From Syngnathus acus (taxonomy: Eukaryota; Chordata; Actinopteri; Syngnathiformes; Syngnathidae): 64,000 nucleotides of DNA. The translations under genes were made by a program, and so were the position numbers. Below are positions 1 through 11,827 of the stretch, piece after piece. The notes beneath the pieces were generated by a model. That model was not told where the DNA came from. It did not search any database and saw only the letters and a program-made list of their open reading frames with translations. Location: NCBI RefSeq assembly GCF_901709675.1, contig NC_051105.1, positions 496,001 through 560,000 of the forward strand. Reading direction: 5' to 3'. Each line of letters opens with the position of its first letter. Within the stretch, counting starts at the first letter, position 1.

Positions 1-1265
1 CCTGACATAGGCGGAGCGTGGCCCGGCGTGGAGGTCCGGGCAAAGGTCTCGGGTTGCTTCTTGAATGACTTTCATTGTTTCCGTCAGCGCACGTGATCTT
101 AGATAAGCCCGGTCGGAGCCTCGTCTCCCGCCCTCCCTCGGGGTAGACCCCGCACCCGCGTCACGGGCTGGTGTCAGCCGGCGAGCATGTGACAACCTCG
201 CATGCAAATGTTTGTTTGCTCACCGACGGCGCGCCTTTTGCCGGCTGACCAAGCACAACGGTGACCACCCACCGACTGGCCGTTGCATTTTCCTTCTCTG
301 GGCACAGCCAGACTGTATTCCCCCAATCGCCCCTCAGGTGCTTTCTTGTTGTGGTGGTGGTGGTGGTGGTCTTTTGCCATCCCTAAACAATAGTCAGTTC
401 CAAAACAGTCATCCTTAGTTTGGAAAAATATGAATCGGTGGGAACGTGGCTGCGGTCGTCATGGCGATCGCTTTGCCAGCTCCTCCGAAATAATTCATGA
501 TGTCATTCCAGGGACTGACATTCCTGGCATTCCTCCCGTCCAGATCCCACAATCTCCGAATCACACCTGGGAATGGAAGCTCCCGTCAGGGCCTAAAAAC
601 AAAACTCTTCCAAGGAATGCACAAGCCTTTTTTGGAAAAGGGGGTTAGGGTTAGTCGAGATTTGTTTGGGTGGTTGTTCGTCTTGGCCAAGTGCTTGTTG
701 TAATTCCATCCCTCCAAGAGAGGGGGCGCTCAAAGTGCAGATTTCAGTTCAACTTTGAGTTGGAGCTGGAGTCACGTTCTTTTTGCAGGACAGGTCATGT
801 GTTTGCTGTCGGGCTACGTGGGCGCTAGTGCAAGAGAGGGAGGGAGGGAGGGAGGATCTACCTTCAAGTGGTCTCAAGACTGTCATCACAAAGGCATTTC
901 CTCCTCAGCCGCTCACTTCCTGCTTCCTCACTGGCGGGGTGCTTCTACTACTGCGGTGGGGGTGTGCCGCTTTTACTGCTATGATGAAAAAAAGGATGAC
1001 ATTTTGGAAACATGACACTTGCAATGAAAAGAATGGCTCCATTTGCCGCCACTCAACTCCACTCAACTGTTTGACTGCCAATCATGCGGCGCAGAGGAAT
1101 CAAAAGTTGCCCCAAGTGTGCCCCGAAAGGCCGTCTTGAAAAGGAAGATGTGCCGTCACCGGGGCGACCGGAGCCGAGGCGCACATGGGCGTCGACAGAC
1201 ACGGGCGTCTGCTCCCGCTGCGCACGGACAGTGGGAACATTTGCCAAATGCCGGTCCAGGGACTT

Positions 1266-1332
<67 letters not shown>

Positions 1333-1537
1333 TTCTGTGGCGTTTTGCGGCCGTTGCTGAGCGTGGCTCCCTACCGCAAATGCATGGGGGGAAAACGTAA
1401 TCACCTAAGGTGGCAAAATCCAGCGATGGCGTTTGGTGACGAGGCGGGCGCCACGACTCACCGAGAAGGCCCACTGTTCCAACTCATTTCATGCGGTCTT
1501 TGCGCTTTGCTCTGCCACCAGTGAATCCGCTGCGGTC
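1..1537. other. 5' flank or upstream intron of sh3bp4
   Basis: No coding exon is supported here. The stretch holds a GT-rich tract near 349-370, a short GGGA repeat near 837-854 and a long CT dinucleotide tract (about 1269-1326). The bases just before the sh3bp4 start codon include a possible splice acceptor (CCACCAG at about 1515-1521), so a non-coding 5' exon of sh3bp4 may lie upstream or outside the window. Open frames across the CT tract are repeat artefacts. Confidence 0.6.
1269..1326. repeat. (CT)n microsatellite
   Basis: Uninterrupted CT dinucleotide run of about 58 bp, about 210 bp upstream of the sh3bp4 start codon. It produces artefactual Ser-Leu and Arg-Glu open frames on both strands. 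Confidence 0.95.
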
Positions 1538-4500
1538 ATGGCCGCCCATCGAATCAGAACCACGGCCAATAGCAACGCTTTGCTGCCTCGCTGCAGGTCC
1601 GAGGGGACGCTGATCGACCTCGGTGACGGCGTGTCCGAGTCCGGCCTCGTTGATGTCAAAGGTAAGCTAAGGCCGCCGCGCCGCACCGGTGGTTTGTGCT
1701 TTTCGCTTTAGACATTCGAGTCACGACATCGGGGTCAAAGTCAGCATTAGCGTTAGCATTCGTATTAGCGTTAGCAAAAGCATGAGCAGGGCTCCACCCA
1801 AACATGGACAACGTGCTTCAAGTTTTTGGCAGAGTATGTGTTTTTCATTTTCTCATCTTTTTGATTCAAGTCAAAACAAGTTCTTGTTTGAGCAAACTAA
1901 CTTGTACGTAACTATAAATTGAGCCACAGTTTAAAACCGTTTGAGATAAGGCTGATGGCTGCAAAGCCCAAAAATTGCAAAAGCTGGAATGGAGCTCTGG
2001 TGAGATGCGCAGCATTTCTTGACGTAGCTGACGGCCTCGCTCGCTCCCGCCCGCCCCTCTTGTGTTGCCAGTGCCTTCTCCCAGTGCCTTACGCTTGGAC
2101 GCCGGCGCCTGCTTGGGCACGGCCCGAGAGGTGGTGGCCATCAAGGACTACTGCCCGTCCAGCTTCACCACGCTCAAGTTCTCCAAAGGCGACCGACTCT
2201 ACGTTCTGGACACGTCGGGCGGCGAGTGGTGGTACGCCCACAACAACACGGAGATGGGCTACATCCCGGCCGCTTACGTGGAGCCCGTGGGTCTCCGAGA
2301 CTCTTCCTTCAGCGACAGCGGCATGATAGACAGCGCCGGCGGCGACGCCGCCAGGGAAGAGACGGCTTCGGAAATGGACCTGCTCGGAGAGTGGGCCGGC
2401 GTCATTCTGACGCCTACCGCTTTCCATCACCGAAATCCTTTTGCCAGCGCGCAGAGCTCCACCAACCCGTTCCTGCGCGGCGATCCTCAAAACCACCCGC
2501 TGGACCAAAACGACAACGAGAAGTCTGCTGATCTTCTTCTCTTTGACGCTCCGTCCGTGCCAAACCCAGGCTCTGGCGGGAGTGTTTTCAACCCGCTCGC
2601 CAGGGATAACCCCTTTTTCAGAAGCAAGCGCTCCTACAGTTTGTCCGACATGTCGGTCCTGCAGGCCCAGTCGGACAACCCTCCGACGTCCGGCGGCGGT
2701 TTCTTCGGCGGCCTCAAAGCGCCGGCCCCGGAGCAGTTTCAGAGCAGGGAGGCTTTCCGCACAGCGTGGCTTACCCATCGCAAGCTGGCCAGGTCCTGCC
2801 ACGACTTGGACTCTCTGGGCCAAAGTCCCGGCTGGGGTCAGACGCAGCCGGTGGAGACCAACATCGTCTGCCGGCTGGACAGCTCGGGAGGCGCCGTGCG
2901 GCTCCCGGACACCGACATCGGCGTCCACGTCCCCGAGGGACATGTCGCCGAGGGAGACACCCAGCAGATCTCCATCAAAGCACTCTTAGATCCGCCTCTG
3001 GAACTGAACAACGATCGCTGCACCATCTCTGGCCCGGTGGTGGAGCTCAAGCTCAGCAACATGGAGACCAAAAGCGGCATCGCGCTGGACATGAAAGTAT
3101 CGGTGGCGGTGAAGGCGGAAAGCGCCCGGGTGGTGTGCGTCAGGAGCGACTGTAAAGAGGGGCCGTACGCCCCCGTCTCGCAGACTTTCCTGTACGGCGA
3201 CACGCTTCGGGTGTCCCTGGACAACTTGGAGCCGTGCATGTACATTTGCGCGGTGGTGCAGTCCCAGTCCTCGTCTCCGGACTGCAACGTGTGGGATCAC
3301 GTGGACAAAAAGATGACGTTGGGGGTGTACGGACCCAAACACATCCACCCCTCCTTCAAAACGGTGGTGGCCGCCTTCGGTCACGACTGCGCCCCCAAGT
3401 CGTTGCTGGTGAGCCAGGCGGGTAAGCAGCAGGCGCAGTCCTCGCCACCGGTAGCGCTACAGCTGTGGGGCAAACACCAGTTTGTCCTGTCCAGGCCCCG
3501 GGACCTCCGCGTCGGGGTCTACTCCAACATGGCCAACTTTGAGGTGAAGGCCGGCGAGCAGGCCAAAGTGATCCCGGCTTTCCAGATCAAACTGGGCAAA
3601 GTCAGCCGGCTGGTCTACCTGATCAGTTGCCGCGACAGCGCCGCCGCCGATTTTTCCGACTTCACCCTGAGGATCCAGGTCAAAGACGAGCGGGGTGCCA
3701 TACTGGCCCAGTTTTGCGTTCAGACGCCCACGCCGCCGCCCAGGGCGGGTCCCAAGACGTCCATGCAGCGGCGCTTCCTGAAGAAGAAGGAAGTGGGCAA
3801 GATCATCCTGTCTCCGCTCGCCGTCGCCACCAAGTACCCGGTGTTCCACGACCGCCGGGTCGCCAACCTCAGGTTCGGAAAGCTGATCAAGACGGTCATC
3901 CGGCAGACCAAGAACACCTATCTGCTGGAGTACAAGAAAGGAGACGTGGTGGCGCTTCTGAGTGAGGAGAAGGTCAAGCTGAAGGGCCAGTTGTGGACCA
4001 AAGAATGGTACATCGGCTACTGCCAGGGCCGGGTGGGACTGGTCCACACGAAAAACGTGCTGCTGATGGGAAAGGTCCAGCCCCTTTCCTTTAGCGGGCC
4101 CGAGCTCACCACCTCCCTGTTGCTGGAGCAGGTTCTGAGGCCCTGCAAGTTCCTCACGTACATCTACGCCTCGGTCCGCACCGTCCTGATGGAGAACATC
4201 GGCGACTGGCGGGCCTTCGCCGACGCCCTCGGGTACCAGAACCTTCCCGTGACGCACTTCTGCCGGGCCGAGCTGGACAGCGAACCGGAGAGGGTGGCCT
4301 GCGTTCTGGAGAAGCTGAAGGAAGACTGCAACAATACGGACAGCAAAGAGCGAAAGTCCTTCCAGAAGGAGCTGCTCACGGTAAGCCCGCAAATGGCCCA
4401 CTGGAAAAAGGCCCTCGGACGTGTTTGCCGCCCACATCCGTGTCCGAGCTGCCGGTTGGCTGGCGGGCGGGCGGGCGGGCGCTCCGCTGGCTTTTTCCTT

Positions 4501-5920
4501 CCCGGTCTAGCGTCGGTCGGTCGGTCGGTCACTTGTCCTTGGATGCAGTAGCACAAAAGTGTGGTGGCAAATTTTGGTTTTACAGCAGCGTGACTCTCCG
4601 TCCAGACCAGAAGTTACTTAAGATGAAGGATCAGGTGCGACCGTGTGCTTCTGAGCTATCTGGGGCCGGCAGATGTTTCCTGCCTCGTTGTTCTCAATAA
4701 ACACAAGAAACCCCAGCTCAAGTCCAAGTCTCGAGCAATCAGAAAACTGCCCATTCGTCGCCGAGTGGCGTTTGCGCTCGGGTCAAAGGGCAAACGCCAC
4801 GTCCCGATGACTTTTAAGGCGTATCCCGGGGCGTCACAAGCGCGCAGTGCAAGCAAAGTGTTGCCGAGCGAGGCAGTCCCGCCCGCCATCTGTGTTCAGG
4901 CCCAATAAGAGTTTATTCCAGAGCCTGAGGAGGAATCTCCCGCTTGACCTTCCCGAAGCTTACTCGTGTAGATCATTTTCATTTCATTCCCGAGCCACCC
5001 TGCGCCCCCCTCGGTCTTTTCTGCGGGAATGAACGGTGGCCAAGTCATTACAGTCCGTCCGACGGAAGGGTCAGAGATCACGCATAGCGAGGAATCGGGA
5101 GGGCGGGCGGGCGGGCGGGGACGTCTCAAATGGCGCGGCGGGCCGGAATGGCAAAATAATGACGACAAGAAGAAGAATCAAAGAAAGGCCAAGGAAGCAA
5201 TCAGACGAGAGGGAAGTGGCCACTTCCAAAGGATTCTTGGAATTGGCATTTTTTTCAACACAACAATTGAGGCAAAGTCGTTAAGAAAGGCTACCTCGGA
5301 GTTGATCCACTCCAGGCTCTATTATTAGGAAAGCAGAGCAAACTGGCCTTTGACGTGTCAACCTCTCGTCGTGTGTTTCAGGCCCTTCTGAAGCTGGACT
5401 GCCAAGGCCTGGTAGCCCGCCTGGTGATGGATTTTGTGCTCCTGACCACGGCGGTGGAGGTGGCGGGACGCTGGCGGGAGTTGGCCGAGCGCCTGGCCAA
5501 GGTTTCCCGTCAGCAGATGGACGCCTACGAGGCGCCGCACCGTGACAAGAACGGCGTGGTGGACAGCGAGGTGATGCCGCACTCGTGCTTGCTCCGGCTT
5601 GCTCCGGCTTGCTCCCGCTCGCTCCTGCTTGCTCTCGCTTGCTCTGGCGTTCTTTGCTAGCCCTAACATGTGCGCGTGTCGCGGCTCAGGCCATGTGGAA
5701 GCCGGCATACGACTTCCTGGTGACTTGGGCGGCTCAGATGGGCGACAGCTACCGGGACGTGATCCAGGACCTCCACGTGGGCCTGGACCGGATGAAGAGT
5801 CCCATCACCAAGCGCTGGAAGCACCTGAGCGGGACCCTGCTCCTGGTCCACTGCCTGGACGCCCTCCGGAGCTCCGCCTTCAGCCCCGCCTCGGCCGCGT
5901 CGGACGACTTTGCCATCTGA
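1538..5920 (+). CDS. sh3bp4: SH3 domain-binding protein 4
   Basis: Endocytic adaptor. In mammals it regulates clathrin-mediated transferrin-receptor uptake and restrains Rag GTPase/mTORC1 signalling. Coding exons: 1538-1661, 2072-4380, 5382-5570, 5690-5920, with GT-AG borders and an intact frame of 950 residues (human about 963). The N-terminus [20 protein letters not shown] matches the family. An SH3 domain lies at about residues 62-117. Three Asn-Pro-Phe motifs follow (NPFASA, NPFLRG, DNPFFR), as expected for EH-domain partners. A ZU5 domain starts near residue 303, the second SH3 is at about 650-705 ([18 protein letters not shown]), and the C-terminal part resembles a death-like domain, ending DDFAI. 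The large exon 2 is typical of the gene. Intron 3 (5571-5689) contains a degenerate GCTTGCTC repeat. The start is the ATG that aligns with the conserved N-terminus. I saw no nearby AATAAA, so the 3' end is unresolved. Confidence 0.96.
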
Positions 5921-8900
5921 CGCCTTTGCCGTCGGACCTTTTTTCTACTCCATTTTCAGCACGCATGTCCGTGTTTCTTTCCGCTGGGTTGTGCTCACAC
6001 TGGTGTCATGAATTGGCGTCACCCGACCCGCCAAATGCTCAGGACCGCAAAAGCGGGCAGTCATTGTTTTGGAGCTTTTCTTCTTTTGGAGCTTGCTTTT
6101 TTTGTCTGTCCATTTTCTCGTTTCGGAGCTTTTAGGTGCACCCACACTCATTTCTTTTGGTTCTCATGTAGTTGGGTCACTTTCTAGACTCCAATGGTGA
6201 TGTGAGCAGGTCAGGTTCTTGTGTGAGTTTTCTTGATGTCAGGTTGTGTTCCAATCAAATGGGACAGACACACTGTCTTATGTTTGTGCCAACTTTCACA
6301 TTCTTGCAGTATCGGGTTCCGGTGCGTTGAGGTCAGGACTCGGTGGCGGTGGGTGAATTGGGTTGGGTTCTGTCTGTCGTGTTGGGTCGGGCTCACTTTG
6401 TGATTTGATGGAATCAGCTATCGTTAGCTGACGGACGATTTGTTGAGCCTGCAGCTTTCGACCGGCTACCAAAAAAACGAAGAAATGTGTGCGGAGGGCG
6501 ACCGCTCGAGGATCGCAACGAGCCGTACACACAAATAGGACAGAAAACCACTTGCCATGCGCTATTAAAACTGATGACACTTTCAAATTGCATTGTTTTT
6601 AAATTAAAAATGGTCATCTTTGACCTTGCGATTTTTTGCTTCCACCTTTTTATGTTTGAAACCAGGGACGTGCGGTCGGTCGGTCGGTCGGTCAGAGGAG
6701 GCAAGCGAGGCCGTGCCATCATGAAAAGGGGAAAAACAAATTCAATTGTTTTGATCATAAAGTCATTTTCCTTTTCATTTCAGTAGTTTGGTATCATTTT
6801 GAACTCGCTGAATTTTGATCGATTCGCTCGCTCGGAGGAGCCAACGTCCTGCCTAGCCTCCTCTGAGGATTGCGTCATCCATCACACGGCTGCCTATGGC
6901 TATGGCTATGCAGTTAGACTGAACTAGTCTCTGTCTTTACGTCGCTGTTTAAGTCTTCAAACACTGTGGCTATATCAACTCATTTCCCTAGTTAAGCTGA
7001 CGTATATAATATCTTGTGTTTAGATGAACAAAACGGCTTTGAAAAGAGACCCAACGGAGGCAAGGAAAAAAAGGTTCCCCAGCCTTATGGCAGGGGGTGC
7101 TAGTGATCCCGGGATGCTTCATGCGCCTGCCTGCCTGCCTACCTGTAGAAGAAGAGATCTCCACTTCAAATTTACGGTCAACAGCAGAGGAGCAGTCGTC
7201 CATTTCTTTCGTTTTACATTCGTTCCCCCCCCCCCCCCCCCCTTCCGTTTTGCAATGACTTATCCAAACGATTTCCAACGATGGATTTTCGGTCGAAGCC
7301 GGGGGTCATCAGTAAAGGAAGAGCAACTCCGGAGTGAAAAGGTTGGATTCGACACACGGGACTTCAGAGCATGTCTTTTCAAACGGCACGATACTCGAAA
7401 ACAAGTGCTTGATTCCATGTGCTTTATTGAGTGTTTTGATGTGTGGAGACTGCTGATATGGGATTTTAATTCAAATCGTTCAAATGAAATAATGAATAAG
7501 CCACTCTAGACCAACCTTTTTTGTGACACGGTTAGGTGCCGGACAAATTTGACCGGGGGGTGACGTCAGTGCCTCCCCAGTCATGAACCTCACCGCACGG
7601 TCACTGGTTGAAACACACTTGGAGTTAAGTGACGTTTTCCCACCACGTCACATCCGTTGTATCTTGTTTGTCGCTACTTTGCATGACTTGTGATTTTTGT
7701 TTGCCAACCACCAGAATGCGGAAAAACAAAAATGACTTGAATTCATTTTGACAACTCAAATTTGCCCACATTTACAAATACAATGGCCTGTTATTAGGTG
7801 TGGCCAGTGATGGTGTACCTAATGGCGTGTCCGAGTGACGTCAAACAGCCAATCAGGAGTTGTGGTGGCACCCTAATGTTTAGCTCCACCTGAAAATAGC
7901 GGTGTAGCTATTGGAGTGTCCAAGTGACGTCACAGATCAAACAGCCAATCAGGAGGTGGCATTTTTCACTTTCAGTGAAGCTTTTTCCCGAATGAAGTGG
8001 CCTGTTTTTAGGTAGGACACTTCAATAGATACACTACACGAGGTAAAAAAATAAATAAATGAATACGAAAGTGTCCTAATGATGCTCCTGCATATTTACA
8101 TGTAAACGCCGGATAAGAGAGAGCTTCAAATTGTTTGCAATCCTCAATTAGTCGTCACCACCGCTAGAGGTCGCTCGCTCGCTGGCTGCACAGTCAACTA
8201 ACTCACTGGCGTGCCCGCCTACGGTAACCGAGAAAGCTTCATTCAAATTGAACCAAGCGCGGTCCTTGTTGTGACGCAGCAGATATGATTGAGTTTCAAA
8301 CTTGAATATTTTTTGTCCTTTCAACAATTCGAAGATCTCATTACTGTAGCATCGGAGTGCTCTCGGTTCCCCGCCCCTGAAGGCAGCAGCACCTTTGAGA
8401 ACATTTGGTAGGCATGTCTCTCATGAGTAGAAAATCAAAAGTAGTTTTAATAACAGGCTTGTTAAAAGTCACCTTGCACACCTCGATTGGGGGAGGTCAT
8501 AGTTGCCCATTCTTCCTTGCAGAGTTGCACAAGTTCATTCTAATTGTTGTCGTCGTCACTTGCTGTGAATAAAAATAAACTACAATAATAAAGTGAAATC
8601 ATCAGGAACTCTCATAAGTCTGTTTCAATATTTGCACTTCTAATTGTCGTTGAACAGTTGCAATGCAAGCATACATATTTTGCCTTTTAATCGCAAACCT
8701 CTTCTTGGCATAGAGTGGCAAGTCGACGGTTTCAGTGCGGCCAGAGTCAGGTCCGATCCGAACTTGCAGATTTGCTCTCTCCAAGCCATGACACGGCGTG
8801 ACTGACTGGTGGCCAAAAGTTCTCAGCGCCGCCTGGTGGTGCTGGCTGGCCGGCCGGGGGCGCTGCTACAGTTGCGGTTCAGCTGGGGGAAGGAAGCGGC

Positions 8901-9069
8901 GGGCGGGCGGGCGTCCTGGAGGTGGGGCCGTATACTGTATACAGGCCCAGGTTTTGGGCCACCGCCGACTTGACGCACGGGAAAGAAGGGCGAGAAGAGT
9001 TGCGGCGTGGCACGACCGCGTCTCAGCTTTGCTGTGTTCTGGCAAGAAGCAAGCCCGGCGGGCGCCACT
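5921..9069. other. Intergenic region between sh3bp4 and TAAR gene 1
   Basis: No gene is supported. It contains the sh3bp4 3' UTR, GGTC repeats at about 6674-6693, a poly-C run at 7226-7242, and a repeat-family copy at about 7787-8060 that is related in inverted orientation to the array at 30.4-32.4 kb. The rest is AT-rich DNA without coding signal. The end of this stretch is probably 3' UTR of the minus-strand TAAR gene. Confidence 0.6.
7787..8060 (-). mobile_element. Solo copy of the MITE-like repeat family
   Basis: The reverse complement matches the left flank of the 30.4-32.4 kb array. Shared blocks, in order, are an ATTTATT-rich stretch, ACCTCGTG, CTATTGAAGTGTCC, CAGGCCACTTCATT, CTGATTGGCTGTTTGATC, TGTGACGTCAC and GGACACTCC. 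Some blocks occur twice here (TGATTGGCTGTTTGA and GACGTCAC), so it may itself be a partial duplication. No coding capacity; a non-autonomous DNA element is the likeliest reading. Confidence 0.6.
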
Positions 9070-10096
9070 CTATGCCGCGTGGCCCCCCCGGGAGCCCGGA
9101 TGCAGCACGCGCAACGTGAGCAGGTGCTTGACAGCCGCTCGGAACCATGGGTAGAACCACGCGTAGATCAAGGGATTCACGCAGGAGTTGAGGTAGTACG
9201 CGTTGAGCACAAACGTGGGCAAGCTGTCGGCCGCCAGCAAGACGCAGTAGTACGGACAGAAGCACATCAGAAAGACCAGGACCAGGACCCCCAGAGTCCT
9301 GGCCGCCTTCAGCTCCGACTTCTTGGCTCCGGAAGGGCGCGCTTTGCCGCACGCGACCCGGGAGCGCGCGGCAAAGCGCGCCTGAGACAGGGCCGCCGCA
9401 AACACGCGCGAGTACAGAAGCACAATGGTGCTGAGAGGAAGGACGAACGTCACCAGCAGATCAAAAATGCCCGCCTCGTAGTCCAGATGAATGAGGCACT
9501 GGCCGAGGCAAGAAGCGTGCTGGCCGGGGTGCGCCAGGTCCTCCCTCATTAACACGCCGCTCACCAGAAGAGAGCAGAACCAGCACACACAAACACAAAG
9601 TTGAATTCGCTTGACCGTCACCGTAAGGTTGTAACGCAGCGGGCGGCAGATGGCCACGTAGCGCTCGGCCGACACCAGCACCACGTGGCCCACCGAGGCC
9701 GACGTCACCGTGAAGGAGACCAGGTTGTACAGAGAACACAGCACGTCGCCCAAAGCCCAGCAGGATTTTTCCAGGTAGATCTCGCCCGGCCACACCAGCA
9801 GGCCCACCAGCAGGTCGGACACGGCCAGCGAGAGCAGGAGCAGGTTGGTGGGGCTGCGCAGACGCCTGTCACGAGAGGCGCAAGCAAATGAAAAAGAGCC
9901 TTAGCTAAGGTTAAGAAGGAAAGGCCACCTGCCTGAAGTGGCCGATGGAGGTGATGACCAGCAGGTTCAGCACCACGGTCAGCGTGCAGACCGAGTAGAG
10001 CACAAGAGTCCAAAAGACACCGTGGCTCCAACCGGACTCGGGCTTCCGGCACGACAGGTTGCCCAGCTGTGGAAAGCACAGCTCCTGGCGCTCCAT
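9070..10096 (-). CDS. Trace amine-associated receptor, clade III type (copy 1)
   Basis: Class A GPCR, probably an olfactory amine receptor at the plasma membrane of ciliated sensory neurons. Exons: 10096-9933 and 9865-9070 (319 residues). Intron of 67 nt splits ICL1 after TM1. The N-terminus CFPQLGNLSCRK and the TM7 signature NSCVNPLIYAWFYPWFR are diagnostic of TAARs. The TM3 end is ERY instead of DRY. The classical amine-binding Asp3.32 is Ser (residue 105, seven residues after Cys98), while Asp5.42 is present (residue 190, in FDLLVTFVLP), the arrangement reported for clade III teleost TAARs. The only donor that keeps frame and ICL1 length (HFRRLRSPTNL) is a GC dinucleotide at 9932-9931. The gene is divergent to copy 2 and shares near-identical tracts with it. 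Orthology to a named TAAR cannot be settled here. Confidence 0.9.
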
Positions 10097-11827
10097 CAAA
10101 CAGCGCTCTCCCTGTCCAGTCTCGGCGGTCGGAGGTGCCGTCTTTGTCTACGCCGCTGACTTGCCCCTCCCCTCGCCGGCGCGGCGCTTCCTCCTCTGAT
10201 TGGTCGGCGGCCTGACCCGGAATGGGGGGGGATGGGGGCGTCCTGGGGGGCTTTGTGTCCTACCTCCGAGGGTGGCCTCAGCTTTACACGGCGTCCTGGC
10301 AGAGTAGCCGCCGGCAACAGAACAAGCTGGCCAGAAACGCGCCATCCGTATTTAACGTTGGAATCCATGACCTCAAAAGGGGCCATTTGGAAAATGCCTT
10401 TCTTGCTGGCAGACGCCGGCCGGCCGACAAACCGCACGGACGCGCTGACAAAAAGTCAAAGTCTGCTTTATTGCTTTCCCAAGCCCGCAAACAAGGCCGA
10501 AGCGCCACCGAGGCACCCGGTGTCGGGCAACGGTCCGAAAGAAAGGTGACAACACCGCAACAGAAGCTAGCTACCGATGTTGGCGAGGAAAATGTCCCAG
10601 CAAAAGCAAAAAGTTGAAATGGCGTCACAGGCCAAAGGCGAGTTTCATGGAGTTTGCGGGAAGCCAGATGGGCAAAAATGTTGCCATTGCTAAGCCATGC
10701 TTTGGCTGCTGACTTTGGCTCCCAAAAGGTCAAAAAAAGGTCACCACCACGCACAAATGGGTTTTGGTGGTTGTTGTTATTTGTTACACTTTTTCTTGAA
10801 AAGAGCCCTTTCCCGCAATGTCATTCAAAACAATCGAGTGGGATTCCAGCATTTGAGCGGCCCGGACGGACGGACGGACGGACAAACAAACGCAACAGCG
10901 GCAAAACATGTTTTGATGCAATGCTTTGAAAGGCATCTGACAGCGAGGTGTCCCTCCCGCGAGGACGTCCGTCCGTGGAGGTTCCCTCCCCCAAGCGCCC
11001 CGTGTTTTTTCACACCTCAACCCATTAGCGAGCGATGTGTGAAGACAACATGCGAGGCTCTCGACACGCTTGTTATTCTTCATCCGCTGGCTGACGTCAC
11101 CACCGTCCCGGAGCCGACCGACCGAGCGACCTTTGCGGCCTTTCGACTGCTTTTGCCAAAGGGAAAATGACAAATGTTCAAGACGAAAGGTCTGAAAATT
11201 CAGCCCCGCCCGCGGCCATTGTCATCTTTAATTTCGTTGTACATGTGACAATGACAAGAAAGATCGATCTATCTATGATCACGAGAAGAGCTGCCAAACG
11301 TTCTCGAGGACTTTGGGACAATGGCGCAAGTTAAGAATGGAGAAGAATGAGCCAATCCCGGACACGGCCGCTTGCTCTGCTTTTCGGACTTTTCAAAATC
11401 CCAAATGGCCTCCGATGAGGAATTTGTGTTTGGCTTCATGGAGATGCACCTGCTTGGAGGCCAAAAGCTCTCAGTAGCTGCCTGCTCTAGCTTGAAGCAA
11501 GGCCAAGGCATAGTGACTCCAACGTTCTGACAAGATGGCCTCTCCTCCACGGCAACTCTTGTCTTGAATTGCCCAAGTCAGAAGGTCAGCCGAGCTCCTG
11601 AATCGAATTGCCTCTTTTCGAACTCCTGCTATTGTAAAAGCACGCACGCACGCAAGGCAAAGAAAGAAGGGTGTCAAATCCACTGTATGGCTTAGCGTGA
11701 TGTCATACTTTGAAGCAACTTTGATCCTGTGGGAGTTGCCCGACCGAGCGACCGAGGGAGGGAGGGAGGGGCCAGGGCGCATAAACGCGGCGGCCGGCCG
11801 GAGGTGGCCGCACAACGCGGGCCGAGC
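10097..11827. other. Shared upstream region of the divergent TAAR pair
   Basis: About 1.7 kb between the two start codons, with no further coding region. It should hold the promoters of both receptors. It contains GACG repeats at about 10863-10881 and a retroelement-like 3' end at about 11205-11277. A stretch near 10447-10475 resembles the start of the interspersed repeat at 61.35 kb. Confidence 0.55.
11205..11277 (+). mobile_element. Non-LTR retroelement-like 3' tail
   Basis: The segment ATCTTTAATTTCGTTGTAC, then ATGTGACAATGACAAGAAAG, ends in a short GATC/TATC tail. This pattern is common at the 3' ends of fish LINE/SINE insertions. Only the tail is visible, with no coding part. Family assignment would need a repeat library. 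Confidence 0.45.

Noticed and set aside
2089-4437. Long minus-strand open frames (284 and 326 codons) opposite sh3bp4 exon 2
   Set aside because: They mirror the GC-rich sh3bp4 coding strand, show no domain or family resemblance and are explained by codon bias of the sense gene.
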